DNA of 12,830 nucleotides from an uncultured Mollicutes bacterium (GCA_937905855.1 CALCWU010000101.1:1-12830); one strand, 5' to 3'. Counted from the stretch's first letter, positions 1 through 7,497 are shown. The notes: a model not told the origin generated them from the sequence alone. Translations and numbers: made by a program.

Positions 1-21
1 CTATATGTCGCAAATGAGGTA

Positions 22-50
22 TTGACATAAAAATGATTTTTTAGTATAAT
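22..50 (+). promoter_or_regulatory. rpsD sigma-A promoter
   Basis: TTGACA at 22-27 and TATAAT at 45-50 are both exact consensus hexamers with a 17-nt spacer. Transcription should start near position 57, giving a 5' leader of about 170 nt before rpsD. A full-consensus promoter suits a ribosomal protein gene. Confidence 0.93.
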
Positions 51-56
51 AGACTA

Positions 57-215
57 GCGTGGTTAAAAGGCAGCTGTCTTTTATTATGCAGTAAATATCT
101 TAACCCTATAGGGGAATATTAGTAACCTTCGCTGCTTTCTTGGTGAAAATATTATTACATAGATATCCTGCAAAACAAAAGATCTTCATTCTTTTTTCCA
201 TTTAGAAAAAGACAT
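57..215 (+). promoter_or_regulatory. structured rpsD leader, probable S4 autoregulatory RNA
   Basis: The transcribed leader holds three mutually crossing helices visible by eye. GGTTAA (61-66) pairs with TTAACC (100-105). AAGGCAGC (67-74) pairs with GCTGCTTT (131-138, one G-U). TGCAG plus ATATCT (87-91, 95-100) pairs with AGATAT plus CTGCA (161-166, 168-172). The second and third helices cross, so together they make a pseudoknot; the first and third compete for base 100. rpsD of Bacillus subtilis is known to be repressed by its own product through its leader, and an S4-binding pseudoknot would fit the same role here. No strong intrinsic terminator lies between this fold and the ribosome binding site, so control of translation is the more likely mode. 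That last step is inference. Confidence 0.7.
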
Positions 216-221
216 AGGAGG
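216..221 (+). promoter_or_regulatory. rpsD ribosome binding site
   Basis: AGGAGG, eight bases before the ATG at 230. It is perfectly complementary to the 3' end of 16S rRNA and fixes the start. Confidence 0.9.
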
Positions 222-229
222 AACGAAAA

Positions 230-829
230 ATGTCAAGATATACTGGACCTACTTGGAAGGTCTCTCGTCGTTTAGGCTATTCAATTACTGAAACTGGTAA
301 AGAATTAACTAAGAGAAATTATGCACCAGGACAACATGGCCAAAAGCGTGGTAAATTAAAGGAATATGGAATCCAATTACAAGAAAAGCAAAGAGTTAGA
401 TTCACATATGGTGTAAGCGAAAAGCAATTCAAGAAAACTTTTAATGAAGCAGCTAAGATGGATGGAATGACTTCTAATAATTTCTTAGTATTATTAGAGC
501 GTCGTCTAGATAACCTAGTTTATCGTTTAGGTCTTGCTTCTACTCGTAAGCAAGCTCGTCAATTAGTAGCTCATGGTCACATCACTGTTGATGGAAAGAA
601 AGTTGATATTCCATCATATCGTGTTAATGTTGGTCAAGTTATTAGTGTTAAAGAATCTTCAAAGAATTTAGTTGTTATTAAGCAAGCAGCTGAGGCTCGT
701 CAATCAAGAGCTGAATATTTATCATTTGATGCTGATAAATTAGCTGGAAGCCTTGTACGTTTACCTGAAAGAGATGAATTCTTAACAGATGTAAATGCAC
801 AATTAATCGTTGAATTCTACAACCGTTAA
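230..829 (+). CDS. rpsD: 30S ribosomal protein S4
   Basis: S4 binds 16S rRNA early in assembly of the small subunit and helps maintain decoding fidelity; it is also a translational autoregulator in many bacteria. The 199-residue protein has the usual length. The N-terminal S4 domain (1-90) starts MSRYTGPTWKVSRRLG and contains YAPGQHG near 31-37. The RNA-binding S4 (alpha-L) domain spans about 91-154, starting RRLDNLVYRLG. The N-terminus has no zinc-binding cysteines, so this is the C-minus form. It is a single-gene unit with its own promoter and terminator, and the only rightward gene in the window. TAA ends the gene at 827-829. Identification is secure. Confidence 0.98.
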   Translation: MSRYTGPTWKVSRRLGYSITETGKELTKRNYAPGQHGQKRGKLKEYGIQLQEKQRVRFTYGVSEKQFKKTFNEAAKMDGMTSNNFLVLLERRLDNLVYRLGLASTRKQARQLVAHGHITVDGKKVDIPSYRVNVGQVISVKESSKNLVVIKQAAEARQSRAEYLSFDADKLAGSLVRLPERDEFLTDVNAQLIVEFYNR

Positions 830-837
830 TAAGCAGC

Positions 838-867
838 AAAAGGAGAACCGATGGTTCTTCTTTTTTT
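838..867 (+). terminator. rpsD intrinsic terminator
   Basis: An inverted repeat runs from AGGAGAACC (841-849) to GGTTCTTCT (853-861), with a GAT loop, and is followed by a T run ending at 867. The A run before it pairs with the T tract. It begins about ten bases after the rpsD stop. Confidence 0.88.
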
Positions 868-871
868 ATGC

Positions 872-899
872 AAAAAAAAGACAAGCAACAAAGCTTGTC
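872..899 (-). terminator. cold-shock gene intrinsic terminator
   Basis: Read on the minus strand, GACAAGC and GCTTGTC (893-899 and 880-886) form a 7-bp stem with a 6-nt loop, followed by eight T (872-879). It lies 11 bases after the csp stop and sits back to back with the rpsD terminator. Confidence 0.9.
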
Positions 900-910
900 A
901 AATTTATTCA

Positions 911-1108
911 TTACTTCTTGCAAACATTCTTAGCAATAGGACCCTTTTGGCCTTGCTCAACTTCAAAAGTAACTTCTTCGCCTTCATTTAATGTTTTATA
1001 GCCATCAGAAACTATAGCACTAAAATGTACGAATACGTCTTTTCCGTCTTCACCAACAATAAATCCATAGCCCTTTTCTGCATTGAACCATTTTACTTTA
1101 CCATTCAT
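911..1108 (-). CDS. csp: cold-shock protein, CspA family
   Basis: This is a small single-stranded nucleic-acid-binding protein, an RNA chaperone that melts mRNA structure and commonly acts during cold shock or stationary phase. The 65 residues form one OB-fold cold-shock domain. It begins MNGKVKWFNAEKGYGFI, with RNP1 as KGYGFI (12-17) and RNP2 as VFVHF (25-29), and both carry the aromatic stacking residues. Length and spacing are typical. AAGGAG lies 10 bases upstream of the ATG at 1108. The 5' UTR should be only about 48 nt, unlike the long thermosensing leaders of enterobacterial cspA. The gene has its own promoter and terminator, so it is monocistronic. Which Csp paralogue it is cannot be told. 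Confidence 0.96.
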   Translation of the reverse strand: MNGKVKWFNAEKGYGFIVGEDGKDVFVHFSAIVSDGYKTLNEGEEVTFEVEQGQKGPIAKNVCKK

Positions 1109-1118
1109 ACTGTCAAAA

Positions 1119-1124
1119 CTCCTT
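1119..1124 (-). promoter_or_regulatory. csp ribosome binding site
   Basis: AAGGAG on the minus strand, 10 bases before the csp ATG. Confidence 0.85.
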
Positions 1125-1134
1125 CTTACAAACT

Positions 1135-1156
1135 ATAAAGAAACTTTTTTCTTTAT
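1135..1156 (-). promoter_or_regulatory. 5'-terminal stem-loop of csp mRNA
   Basis: ATAAAGAAA (1148-1156, minus strand) pairs with TTTCTTTAT (1135-1143) around a 4-nt loop, a perfect 9-bp stem. The predicted transcription start, seven bases past the -10 box, is base 1156, the first base of the stem. The mRNA would therefore begin with a hairpin. Such 5'-terminal hairpins are known to protect mRNAs from 5'-end-dependent decay. Confidence 0.6.
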
Positions 1157-1162
1157 GTGTTA

Positions 1163-1191
1163 ATTATACGCCACAAAAAAACATTTTTCAA
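1163..1191 (-). promoter_or_regulatory. csp sigma-A promoter
   Basis: On the minus strand, TTGAAA (1186-1191), a 17-nt spacer, then TATAAT (1163-1168). Confidence 0.9.
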
Positions 1192-1283
1192 TAAAAATCA
1201 ATAAAAAGTAATAAAAAAACATTCGATTTTCTTTAAAATAAGCTAAAATATCTTTTAAATCTAGCAATTTTGTCGAATTTTGT

Positions 1284-1312
1284 TAAAAGAAAAAGCGGAA
1301 AATTTCCGCTTT
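1284..1312 (-). terminator. typA intrinsic terminator
   Basis: On the minus strand AAAGCGGAA (1304-1312) pairs with TTCCGCTTT (1292-1300), a 9-bp stem with a 3-nt loop. A tail rich in T (1284-1294) follows. It starts two bases after the typA TAG stop and separates typA from csp. Confidence 0.88.
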
Positions 1313-1314
1313 AA

Positions 1315-3147
1315 CTATACTGTTTCCTCTTCTCTTCTACGACTTGCATCATATTTCTTTCTTAAAACAGTATCTAGTATTTTCTTTCTTAAACGAATGT
1401 GATTTGGAGTAACCTCAACTAATTCATCTTCGTTAATAAATTCAAGACAACCCTCAAGTGACATAACAATAGGCTTCTTTAATACTACTGTCATATCCTT
1501 GTTTGATGAACGAGTATTTGTTTGTTGCTTAGCTTTTACAACATTAACGGCTAAATCTAAATCCTTATTAGCAACACCAACAATCATTCCTTCATAGATA
1601 TCCTCACCTGGAGAAATAAACATTGCTCCACGATCCTCCAAAGCACCAATAGAATATGCTGTAGATTGACCCTGTGCCATTGAAACTAAAACACCAGCCT
1701 GTCTTTCTCCGACTCTAAATGCTTCCATAGGACGATAATCTAAAAAGCTATGATTGATTATTCCATATCCCTTTGTTACAGTCATAAAATCAGTATTAAA
1801 ACCAATTAAACCACGAGATGGAACTATATATACAACTCTAGTTTGAGTTTCTGTATTAGTCATTGTTTCCATAATTCCTTTACGATTACCTAGCATTTCA
1901 ATTACTGAACCAATGCAATCGCTTGGAGCATCAACAACTACATACTCAAATGGCTCACATAATACGCCATCTATTTCTTTAGTAATTACACGAGGACGTG
2001 AAACCTGAAATTCAAAGCCCTCACGACGCATATTTTCAATTAGAATTGATAAATGAAGCTCGCCACGACCTGATACAATCCATTCTTCACTTTTCTCAAC
2101 TCTTTGAACACGAAGTGAAACATCTCTTTGAACTTCCTTGAAAAGACGCTCTTCAATTTTAGTTGCAGTAACGCTTTTGCCATCTAAACCAACAAATGGA
2201 GATGTATTAGTACCAAATGTCATCTGAACAGTTGGCTCAGAAATATTAAGTTTTGGAAGTGGATCCTCTTGACCAACAGGACAAATTGTCTCACCAACTG
2301 AAATATCACTAAGTCCTGAAACAGCTACGATATCTCCAGCATAGCCTTCCTTAATTTCAAACTTATTTAAACCAAAATAACCAAATAGCTTTTGTATTCT
2401 AAATTGCTTAATACTACCATCTAATCTGCAGCATGATACTACATCACCGCTTTTAATTGTACCACGAGCGATTCTACCAACACCAATACGACCAACGAAA
2501 TCAGTGTAATCTAAAATTGCAGGCTGAAATTGTAGTGGAGCACCAACATCCATTGAAGGAGCTGGAATATATTTAATAATCATTTCAAATAATGGATCCA
2601 TTCCTTCCTTTTGAGTTGAAGGATCCATATCAAGTGATGAAGTTCCATTCATTGCAGAGCAATAGCATACTGGAAAATCAAGATCATCTTCATCTGCACC
2701 TAAATCAATAAATAGCTCTAAAACCTCATCTAATACCTCTGCAGGTCTTGCAGATGGCTTATCCACCTTGTTAATTACAACAATTGGCTTTAAATGAGCT
2801 TCAAAAGCCTTTTTTAAAACGAAACGAGTTTGAGGCATTGTTCCTTCATAGGCATCTACTACTAAAACAACTCCATCAACCATCTTCATAATTCTTTCAA
2901 CCTCACCAGCGAAATCAGCATGTCCTGGTGTATCAAGAATATTAATCTTTGTGTCTTTATATTGTACAGCAGTATTTTTAGATAAAATTGTTATACCACG
3001 CTCACGCTCAATGGCATTTGAATCCATTACACACTCGCCAACAATTTGATTATCTCTAAATACATGTGAAAATTTTAATAATTTATCAACTAGTGTTGTT
3101 TTACCATGGTCAACATGGGCAATGATTGCTACATTACGAATATCCAT
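1315..3147 (-). CDS. typA: ribosome-associated GTPase TypA/BipA
   Basis: TypA/BipA is a translational GTPase related to EF-G/LepA. It binds the 70S ribosome and assists 50S assembly and translation under stress and low temperature. The 610 residues (with the start chosen here) match the usual length. G motifs are clear: AHVDHGKTT (G1, 10-18), RGIT (G2, 50-53), DTPGH (G3, 72-76), NKVD (G4, 126-129) and SAMNG (G5, 164-168). They are followed by the beta-barrel, EF-G-like domains and the BipA-specific C-terminal domain, which includes SRGLIGFNTDFMT. The reading frame is open back to a TTG at 3171. The ATG at 3147 is preferred because GAGGT sits seven bases before it and the family normally begins just before IRNVAIIAHVDHGKTT. 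It has its own promoter and terminator. Confidence 0.97.
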   Translation of the reverse strand: MDIRNVAIIAHVDHGKTTLVDKLLKFSHVFRDNQIVGECVMDSNAIERERGITILSKNTAVQYKDTKINILDTPGHADFAGEVERIMKMVDGVVLVVDAYEGTMPQTRFVLKKAFEAHLKPIVVINKVDKPSARPAEVLDEVLELFIDLGADEDDLDFPVCYCSAMNGTSSLDMDPSTQKEGMDPLFEMIIKYIPAPSMDVGAPLQFQPAILDYTDFVGRIGVGRIARGTIKSGDVVSCCRLDGSIKQFRIQKLFGYFGLNKFEIKEGYAGDIVAVSGLSDISVGETICPVGQEDPLPKLNISEPTVQMTFGTNTSPFVGLDGKSVTATKIEERLFKEVQRDVSLRVQRVEKSEEWIVSGRGELHLSILIENMRREGFEFQVSRPRVITKEIDGVLCEPFEYVVVDAPSDCIGSVIEMLGNRKGIMETMTNTETQTRVVYIVPSRGLIGFNTDFMTVTKGYGIINHSFLDYRPMEAFRVGERQAGVLVSMAQGQSTAYSIGALEDRGAMFISPGEDIYEGMIVGVANKDLDLAVNVVKAKQQTNTRSSNKDMTVVLKKPIVMSLEGCLEFINEDELVEVTPNHIRLRKKILDTVLRKKYDASRRREEETV

Positions 3148-3154
3148 ATATTTT

Positions 3155-3159
3155 ACCTC
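3155..3159 (-). promoter_or_regulatory. typA ribosome binding site (decides the start)
   Basis: GAGGT on the minus strand, seven bases before the ATG at 3147. The alternative TTG at 3171 has no such site. Confidence 0.75.
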
Positions 3160-3174
3160 ACATTTAAACAATTT

Positions 3175-3183
3175 ATTATATCA
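3175..3183 (-). promoter_or_regulatory. typA extended -10 promoter
   Basis: The minus strand reads TGATATAAT, that is TGn plus the consensus -10. The -35 region (TGTAAA at 3198-3203, 17 bases up) is poor, as is common for extended -10 promoters. The transcript would start near 3168, about 20 bases before the ATG. Confidence 0.65.
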
Positions 3184-3230
3184 CAACATAATAATTCTTT
3201 ACATATGAAAACGCCACCAAATAATTAATT

Positions 3231-4337
3231 TTACTTCTTAATAATTATTAAAGGAGTTACCATTTCTTCACTAGTCATACCAGCGTGATGGCTTTTAAAG
3301 CCTGAAAAATAATCATTATATTCAAAATATTTATTAGAAATTGCCACTGCGACATAATCGCCTAAAAAATCTTTAATTCTTGGATTAAGCTTACTTTTAT
3401 TAGTATCTCCTAAAAATCCCTTATTAATAAATTCACTAGCATCATATAACATATAATAATCTTTATATAACTCATTAAAATGTTTAACAAATTCACTCTT
3501 TTTATCATCTAAAACACTAAAGGTCATTGCTCTTGCATCATTGCTTGGTCTTCTTTTAAGCATTGAATTTAATTTTAAATCTAGAGTTAAATTAATTGGT
3601 TCAACATTTATATGACCATGATCTGCTGTTATTATAACTAAAGAATCATTAGGTAAATCCTTATACATTACCTCTATCTTCTTATTTAGGTCATTTATAA
3701 CCTTGTGTGATTTAGAACAATCACAACCAAAGCTATGCATTGTGCTATCTGGCTCTGCCCAATAAAAATAGGTGAATGATGCTTCTTTCGTTTTCCATAT
3801 TTTTCTTAATTTTTTTATTCCACTACTAAATTTTTTTACACCATTTTGTTTATCAAATGGTGGCATAATTTTACTAGTATATATAGGAAAGCTTTGCCAA
3901 AATGGTGTAACTGGTAATATTTGATAGCCAGTCATATTAGTTTGCTTATTAGTGAAATAATTAACTCCTGTAAATAAAACAATATTTTGATTTATTTCCT
4001 TAACATAATTTTGCCAACCTGTCCAGCCGCTTTCAAGAGGAGTGAGTCCAGAAATAGCTGATGTAGTTGCTGCTGCAGTTGTTGAAGGATAAATAGATAT
4101 CAAATCATCAACATGCATTCTATTTAAAATTTTTTCATCATCTAAATTATCATCCAAAACCTTACTTCCAAGACCATCTAATATCATAAAAGTAATATGC
4201 TTATATTTATCTGTATTTAATAATTCATCTATTTTTTCATTTGAAGCATAGGGATACTCTTCATTAAAATATTTTTTGATTGATGAAATAATAGATAAAA
4301 GTGATTTATCATAATTAGGGTAAACAATTTTTGCCAT
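3231..4337 (-). CDS. alkaline-phosphatase-superfamily phosphodiesterase (NPP type)
   Basis: This is a predicted metal-dependent phosphodiesterase or nucleotide pyrophosphatase of the type I phosphodiesterase group within the alkaline phosphatase superfamily; the substrate is unknown. Conserved two-metal motifs appear in order: an aspartate in MILDGLGSK (D54); the nucleophile loop YPSTTAAATT (candidate T86/T87); EPDSTMH (D197, H201); ITADHGH (D239, H240); and SHHAG (H350/H351) near the C-terminus. The 368 residues have no signal peptide or membrane segment, so the protein should be cytoplasmic, unlike secreted phosphatases. MAKIVYPNYD begins at an ATG with AAGGA about five bases upstream. It lies between nrdG and typA and has its own candidate promoter; it may also receive read-through from nrdDG. 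A specific nucleotide or sugar-phosphate role cannot be assigned. Confidence 0.88.
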   Translation of the reverse strand: MAKIVYPNYDKSLLSIISSIKKYFNEEYPYASNEKIDELLNTDKYKHITFMILDGLGSKVLDDNLDDEKILNRMHVDDLISIYPSTTAAATTSAISGLTPLESGWTGWQNYVKEINQNIVLFTGVNYFTNKQTNMTGYQILPVTPFWQSFPIYTSKIMPPFDKQNGVKKFSSGIKKLRKIWKTKEASFTYFYWAEPDSTMHSFGCDCSKSHKVINDLNKKIEVMYKDLPNDSLVIITADHGHINVEPINLTLDLKLNSMLKRRPSNDARAMTFSVLDDKKSEFVKHFNELYKDYYMLYDASEFINKGFLGDTNKSKLNPRIKDFLGDYVAVAISNKYFEYNDYFSGFKSHHAGMTSEEMVTPLIIIKK

Positions 4338-4357
4338 TATATTCCTTCTTTCAACTT

Positions 4358-4366
4358 ATTATAACA
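4358..4366 (-). promoter_or_regulatory. extended -10 promoter for the phosphodiesterase gene
   Basis: TGTTATAAT on the minus strand is an extended -10 (TG-T-TATAAT). There is no recognisable -35: the bases where it should lie form the nrdG terminator stem. The UTR would be only about 14 nt, just long enough for the ribosome binding site. Confidence 0.5.
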
Positions 4367-4391
4367 AAAGACTAGGAAAATTCCTAGTCTT
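4365..4391 (-). terminator. weak terminator at the nrdG stop codon
   Basis: On the minus strand, GACTAGGA (4382-4389) pairs with TCCTAGTC (4370-4377); flanking A-T pairs extend the stem, and the loop is 4 nt. Only a short TTTT(G)TT tail follows, so termination may be partial. The nrdG stop codon (4384-4386) lies inside the stem, so ribosomes finishing nrdG would disrupt the hairpin. Confidence 0.6.
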
Positions 4392-4896
4392 CATCGTATA
4401 ATATCACCTTATTTTCACATAAGGATTGTTTTACTAAAATCATTCTTTGATTTTTAGAGCCTTTAAACTTTAAGTCCAAGCTTTTTTGTTCCAAAATAAA
4501 TGGACCATCAACTAAAATATCAATTTGTGACAAAAAATCAATAATTGCTTGGTTTGTTTTACCAAGTTCCAATAGTTGTTCATTCAAATAACCTGTATAA
4601 GCAATTATATTATATTCCTTTTTTATTCTTTTTGCGATATAGGCACATTTATCTGGTTGTAAAAAAGGCTCACCACCAGAAAACGTAACACCACTTAAAT
4701 ATTTTGTTTCATTAATATCATTAATTATGTCATCGCATAATTTTAAATAGCCTTTATTTTCATCATGGGTGTTAGGATTATGGCATCCTTTACAATTATG
4801 CTTACAGCCCTGAGTAAAAATAACATATCTTATGCCAGGACCATCAACAACCGATTCGTCAATAATACCAGAAAGCCTAATCTGTGGTGATTCCAT
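4384..4896 (-). CDS. nrdG: anaerobic ribonucleotide reductase activating protein (radical SAM)
   Basis: NrdG is a radical S-adenosylmethionine enzyme. It uses a [4Fe-4S] cluster to cleave SAM and place the glycyl radical on NrdD, allowing dNTP synthesis without oxygen. The 170 residues match the family. The cluster motif is CKHNCKGC (C31, C35, C38) with the CX3CX2C spacing, and SGGEP (73-77) is the SAM-binding motif. The ATG at 4896 lies within the last codons of nrdD (20-bp overlap, different frame). AAGGAG is ten bases upstream, inside nrdD, so the two genes are translationally coupled in one operon. The stop codon sits in a weak terminator stem. Identification is firm. Confidence 0.96.
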   Translation of the reverse strand: MESPQIRLSGIIDESVVDGPGIRYVIFTQGCKHNCKGCHNPNTHDENKGYLKLCDDIINDINETKYLSGVTFSGGEPFLQPDKCAYIAKRIKKEYNIIAYTGYLNEQLLELGKTNQAIIDFLSQIDILVDGPFILEQKSLDLKFKGSKNQRMILVKQSLCENKVILYDED

Positions 4897-7168
4897 GTTT
4901 TACACGCTCCTTGACTTCAGCAAGCTTAGCGTTATTAAAGCGATCCAATGTACCTACAAGATAGCCAGTAATTCTTCTAATTCGCTCAAATGGTATATCA
5001 CCCTCACTACGTCCACAAAGTGGGCAACGATCATTAATTATTCCTGTAAAGCCACATACAGGATCACGATCAACAGGATGATTTACAGATCCATAACCAA
5101 TATTAGAATCATGCATATGCTTAACAACGGCAACAAAGGCATCAAGGTTTTTAGTCATATCGCCATCAAGTTCAACATATGTTATATGACCACCATTTGT
5201 TAATTCATGATATTGACCCTCAATCTCAATTTTCTTAAATGCTGAAATTTTATAATAAACAGGGATGTGGAAGGAATTTGTATAATATTCGTGATTAGTT
5301 ACACCCGGAATAATACCAAATTTCTTTTTATCCATTTTAACAAATCGACCAGATAATCCTTCAGCTGGAGTTGCTATAAGTGAATAATTTAATCCCGTTT
5401 TCTTTGTTTCCTCATCACAACGATCACGCATATATTTAACAATCTTTAAGCCAAGCTCCTGAGCTTCTTTAGTTTCACCATGATGGTGTCCTGTTAAAGC
5501 TACTAATGTTTCAGCAAGACCAATAAAGCCAACAGTTAAAGTGCCTTGCTTTAATACACTTTCAAGTGTATCATCCCACTTTAGCTTTTCACTTTCAAGC
5601 CATACACCTTGTCCCATTAAAAATGGGAAGTTATAAACATGCTTATGAATTTGAATTAAATAACGTTCATAAAGCTGAGCAATAACAAGATCAAGCTTTT
5701 CATCAAGCATATCAAAGAACTTAGATATATCACCCTTAGCTAAAATTCCAAGACGAGGAAGATTAATAGATGTAAAACTTAAATTACCTCTTCCAGTAAC
5801 TATTTCATTATCCTTATCAACATTAGCCGCAACTCTTGTTCTACAGCCCATATAAGCAATTTCGGTACGAGGATCGCCAGGCTTATAATAAATTTTATTA
5901 AATGTTGCATCTATAAATGAGAAATTAGGGAATAATCTCTTGGCAGATACCTTACAAGCAAGCATAAATAAATCATAGTTAGGATCGTTAGGATAATAGT
6001 TAACGCCATCCTTAATTTTAAAAATTTGAATTGGGAAAATAGGTGTTTCACCATTGCCAAGACCCTTATCAGTTGCCATAAGTAAATTACGCATAACCAT
6101 TCTACCTTCAACTGAAGTATCTGTACCATAATTTAAAGAGCTAAATGGCACCTGAGCACCAGCACGAGAATGCATTGTATTCAAGTTATGAATTAAGCTT
6201 TCCATTGCTTGATATGTTTGTTTATCTGTATCCTTATAAGCCTCATTCTTAACAAATGTAATGATTTTATCCACTGTACTCTTATTAACATCTATTAAAA
6301 GATTTCTTAAAATATCCTCAAAAACAGAATTATCACTCATAGATGGTGTTGAAGCTTCAAATAATGAATCTAACAATTTTAAATCAAAATTAGGAACCTC
6401 TAATTCCAAAGCCTTCTCTAAATTTGCTCTAAAAGATTTAATATAAGTCTTTCTTACACCAGGTGCCATATCATAATCAAACATTGGAATACTTTGTCCA
6501 CCATGCTGATCATTTTGATTTGACTGGATAGCTATGCAAGCAAGGGCTGCATATGAAGCAATAGAATTAGGCTCTCTTAAAAAGCCATGGCCTGTAGAAA
6601 ATCCATTATGAAATAACTTGGTTAAATCAATTTGGCAGCAAGTTGTTGTCATATAATAAAAATCCATATCATGAATATGAATATCACCATTATCATGAGC
6701 ATAAGCAAATTCCTTCTTCATTAGAAATTTTTTAGCGAATTCCTTAGTTGCTTCACTACCAAACTTTAGCATCATACCCATAGGTGTGTCACCATCGATA
6801 TTGGCATTTTCTCTTTTAATATCATTTTCTTTAGTTTCATTAAAGGTAATTGACTTATATACATTCATAAGCTTAGTATTACTTTCTCTTATGTTTGTAC
6901 GCTCCTGGCGATAAACTATATAACGCTTAGCAACCTCTAATAAATCATTTTCAATCAAAACCTGCTCAACAACATCCTGAATATCTTCGACACTTGGTTT
7001 TTCAAGTCCAAGCTCTTCAAGCTTTTCATCGGTTTTAATAGCAAGTGACATCGCAAGCTTGTCATTACGTTCATGGCTTGCTTCTAATGCTTTTTCAATT
7101 GCTTTTTCAATTTTAGTAAGTTCAAAAGGAACTTCACGTCCATCACGTTTAATAATATACTCAACCAT
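4877..7168 (-). CDS. nrdD: anaerobic (class III) ribonucleoside-triphosphate reductase
   Basis: NrdD reduces ribonucleoside triphosphates to deoxyribonucleotides under anaerobic conditions through a glycyl radical generated by NrdG. The 763 residues include an N-terminal ATP-cone allosteric domain (about 1-92, starting MVEYIIKRDGREVPFELTKI) and the ten-stranded barrel. MGCRTRV holds the candidate thiyl cysteine (C442). A C-terminal zinc region has C705, C715 and C718. The glycyl radical site is in RRITGYL (G735). The usual fourth zinc cysteine is not seen: the position before PVC is Asp, and H697 is nearby, so one ligand may be non-cysteine. GGAGGG lies six bases before the ATG. Transcription comes from a strong promoter about 40 bases upstream, and nrdG overlaps its 3' end. 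Confidence 0.97.
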   Translation of the reverse strand: MVEYIIKRDGREVPFELTKIEKAIEKALEASHERNDKLAMSLAIKTDEKLEELGLEKPSVEDIQDVVEQVLIENDLLEVAKRYIVYRQERTNIRESNTKLMNVYKSITFNETKENDIKRENANIDGDTPMGMMLKFGSEATKEFAKKFLMKKEFAYAHDNGDIHIHDMDFYYMTTTCCQIDLTKLFHNGFSTGHGFLREPNSIASYAALACIAIQSNQNDQHGGQSIPMFDYDMAPGVRKTYIKSFRANLEKALELEVPNFDLKLLDSLFEASTPSMSDNSVFEDILRNLLIDVNKSTVDKIITFVKNEAYKDTDKQTYQAMESLIHNLNTMHSRAGAQVPFSSLNYGTDTSVEGRMVMRNLLMATDKGLGNGETPIFPIQIFKIKDGVNYYPNDPNYDLFMLACKVSAKRLFPNFSFIDATFNKIYYKPGDPRTEIAYMGCRTRVAANVDKDNEIVTGRGNLSFTSINLPRLGILAKGDISKFFDMLDEKLDLVIAQLYERYLIQIHKHVYNFPFLMGQGVWLESEKLKWDDTLESVLKQGTLTVGFIGLAETLVALTGHHHGETKEAQELGLKIVKYMRDRCDEETKKTGLNYSLIATPAEGLSGRFVKMDKKKFGIIPGVTNHEYYTNSFHIPVYYKISAFKKIEIEGQYHELTNGGHITYVELDGDMTKNLDAFVAVVKHMHDSNIGYGSVNHPVDRDPVCGFTGIINDRCPLCGRSEGDIPFERIRRITGYLVGTLDRFNNAKLAEVKERVKHGITTD

Positions 7169-7174
7169 ATTTAT

Positions 7175-7180
7175 CCCTCC
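7175..7180 (-). promoter_or_regulatory. nrdD ribosome binding site
   Basis: GGAGGG on the minus strand, six bases before the ATG at 7168. Confidence 0.85.
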
Positions 7181-7200
7181 ATAACGAATTGTGTGCCTTT

Positions 7201-7229
7201 ATTATATTCAAACGTTCAATGTTAGTCAA
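7201..7229 (-). promoter_or_regulatory. nrdDG sigma-A promoter
   Basis: On the minus strand, TTGACT (7224-7229), a 17-nt spacer and TATAAT (7201-7206). The spacer includes AACGTT in a partly symmetric stretch. Start of transcription is expected near 7194. Confidence 0.88.
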
Positions 7230-7450
7230 ATCAAAAAATTTGTCTTAATTTAAATTGTAGCAAAAAATATTTTTGGCTTTATTACGCTATAATATCTACC
7301 ATATATTTTAAATATTATAAGTTTACGCAAACAGTTTTTTACTTGTAATTAAGCCAATATTTCACTTTTTTATTAACAAACAAAACAGCTGTTTTTTCAC
7401 TATCTTTCATTATTTTTTTTAATGAATTTTGAAAAAATCAAAAAAAATAT
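7230..7450. other. AT-rich intergenic region upstream of nrdDG with inverted repeats
   Basis: I see no gene in this stretch on either strand. It holds three dyad elements. The one at 7259-7278 (AGC, an A/T core, GCT) has one mismatched pair and lies about 30 bp upstream of the nrdD -35 box. GTTTACGCAAAC at 7321-7332 is symmetric except for one pair. AAAACAGCTGTTTT at 7382-7395 is a perfect 14-bp palindrome. They could be operator sites, but long A/T palindromes also arise by chance in such DNA. No convincing NrdR box pair is visible. Confidence 0.45.
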
Positions 7451-7454
7451 TGAT

Positions 7455-7477
7455 AAAAAAAAGAGGCCAAACCTCTT
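7455..7477 (-). terminator. intrinsic terminator downstream of the cysteine-rich gene
   Basis: On the minus strand AAGAGG (7472-7477) pairs with CCTCTT (7461-7466) across a 5-nt loop and is followed by a T run (7455-7462). It lies about 50 bases past the stop of the 113-residue gene and insulates nrdDG. Confidence 0.85.
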
Positions 7478-7497
7478 GCATAGAAAGGAATAAAATG

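Noticed and set aside
678..1001. Open frames on both strands across the rpsD/csp junction
   Set aside because: They run across terminators and across rpsD or csp in other frames, have no ribosome binding sites and have low-complexity sequence.
3148..3171. TypA start at TTG 3171
   Set aside because: No ribosome binding site and an N-terminal extension not typical of the family; ATG 3147 has GAGGT at good spacing.
4832..5203. Rightward open frame opposite nrdG/nrdD
   Set aside because: Antisense shadow of conserved coding sequence; no promoter or ribosome binding site.
5911..6446. Short frames within nrdD (both strands)
   Set aside because: Out-of-frame shadows of the conserved NrdD barrel.
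7284..7299. NrdR box upstream of nrdD
   Set aside because: Only the left half resembles the box; the right half and the second box are missing.
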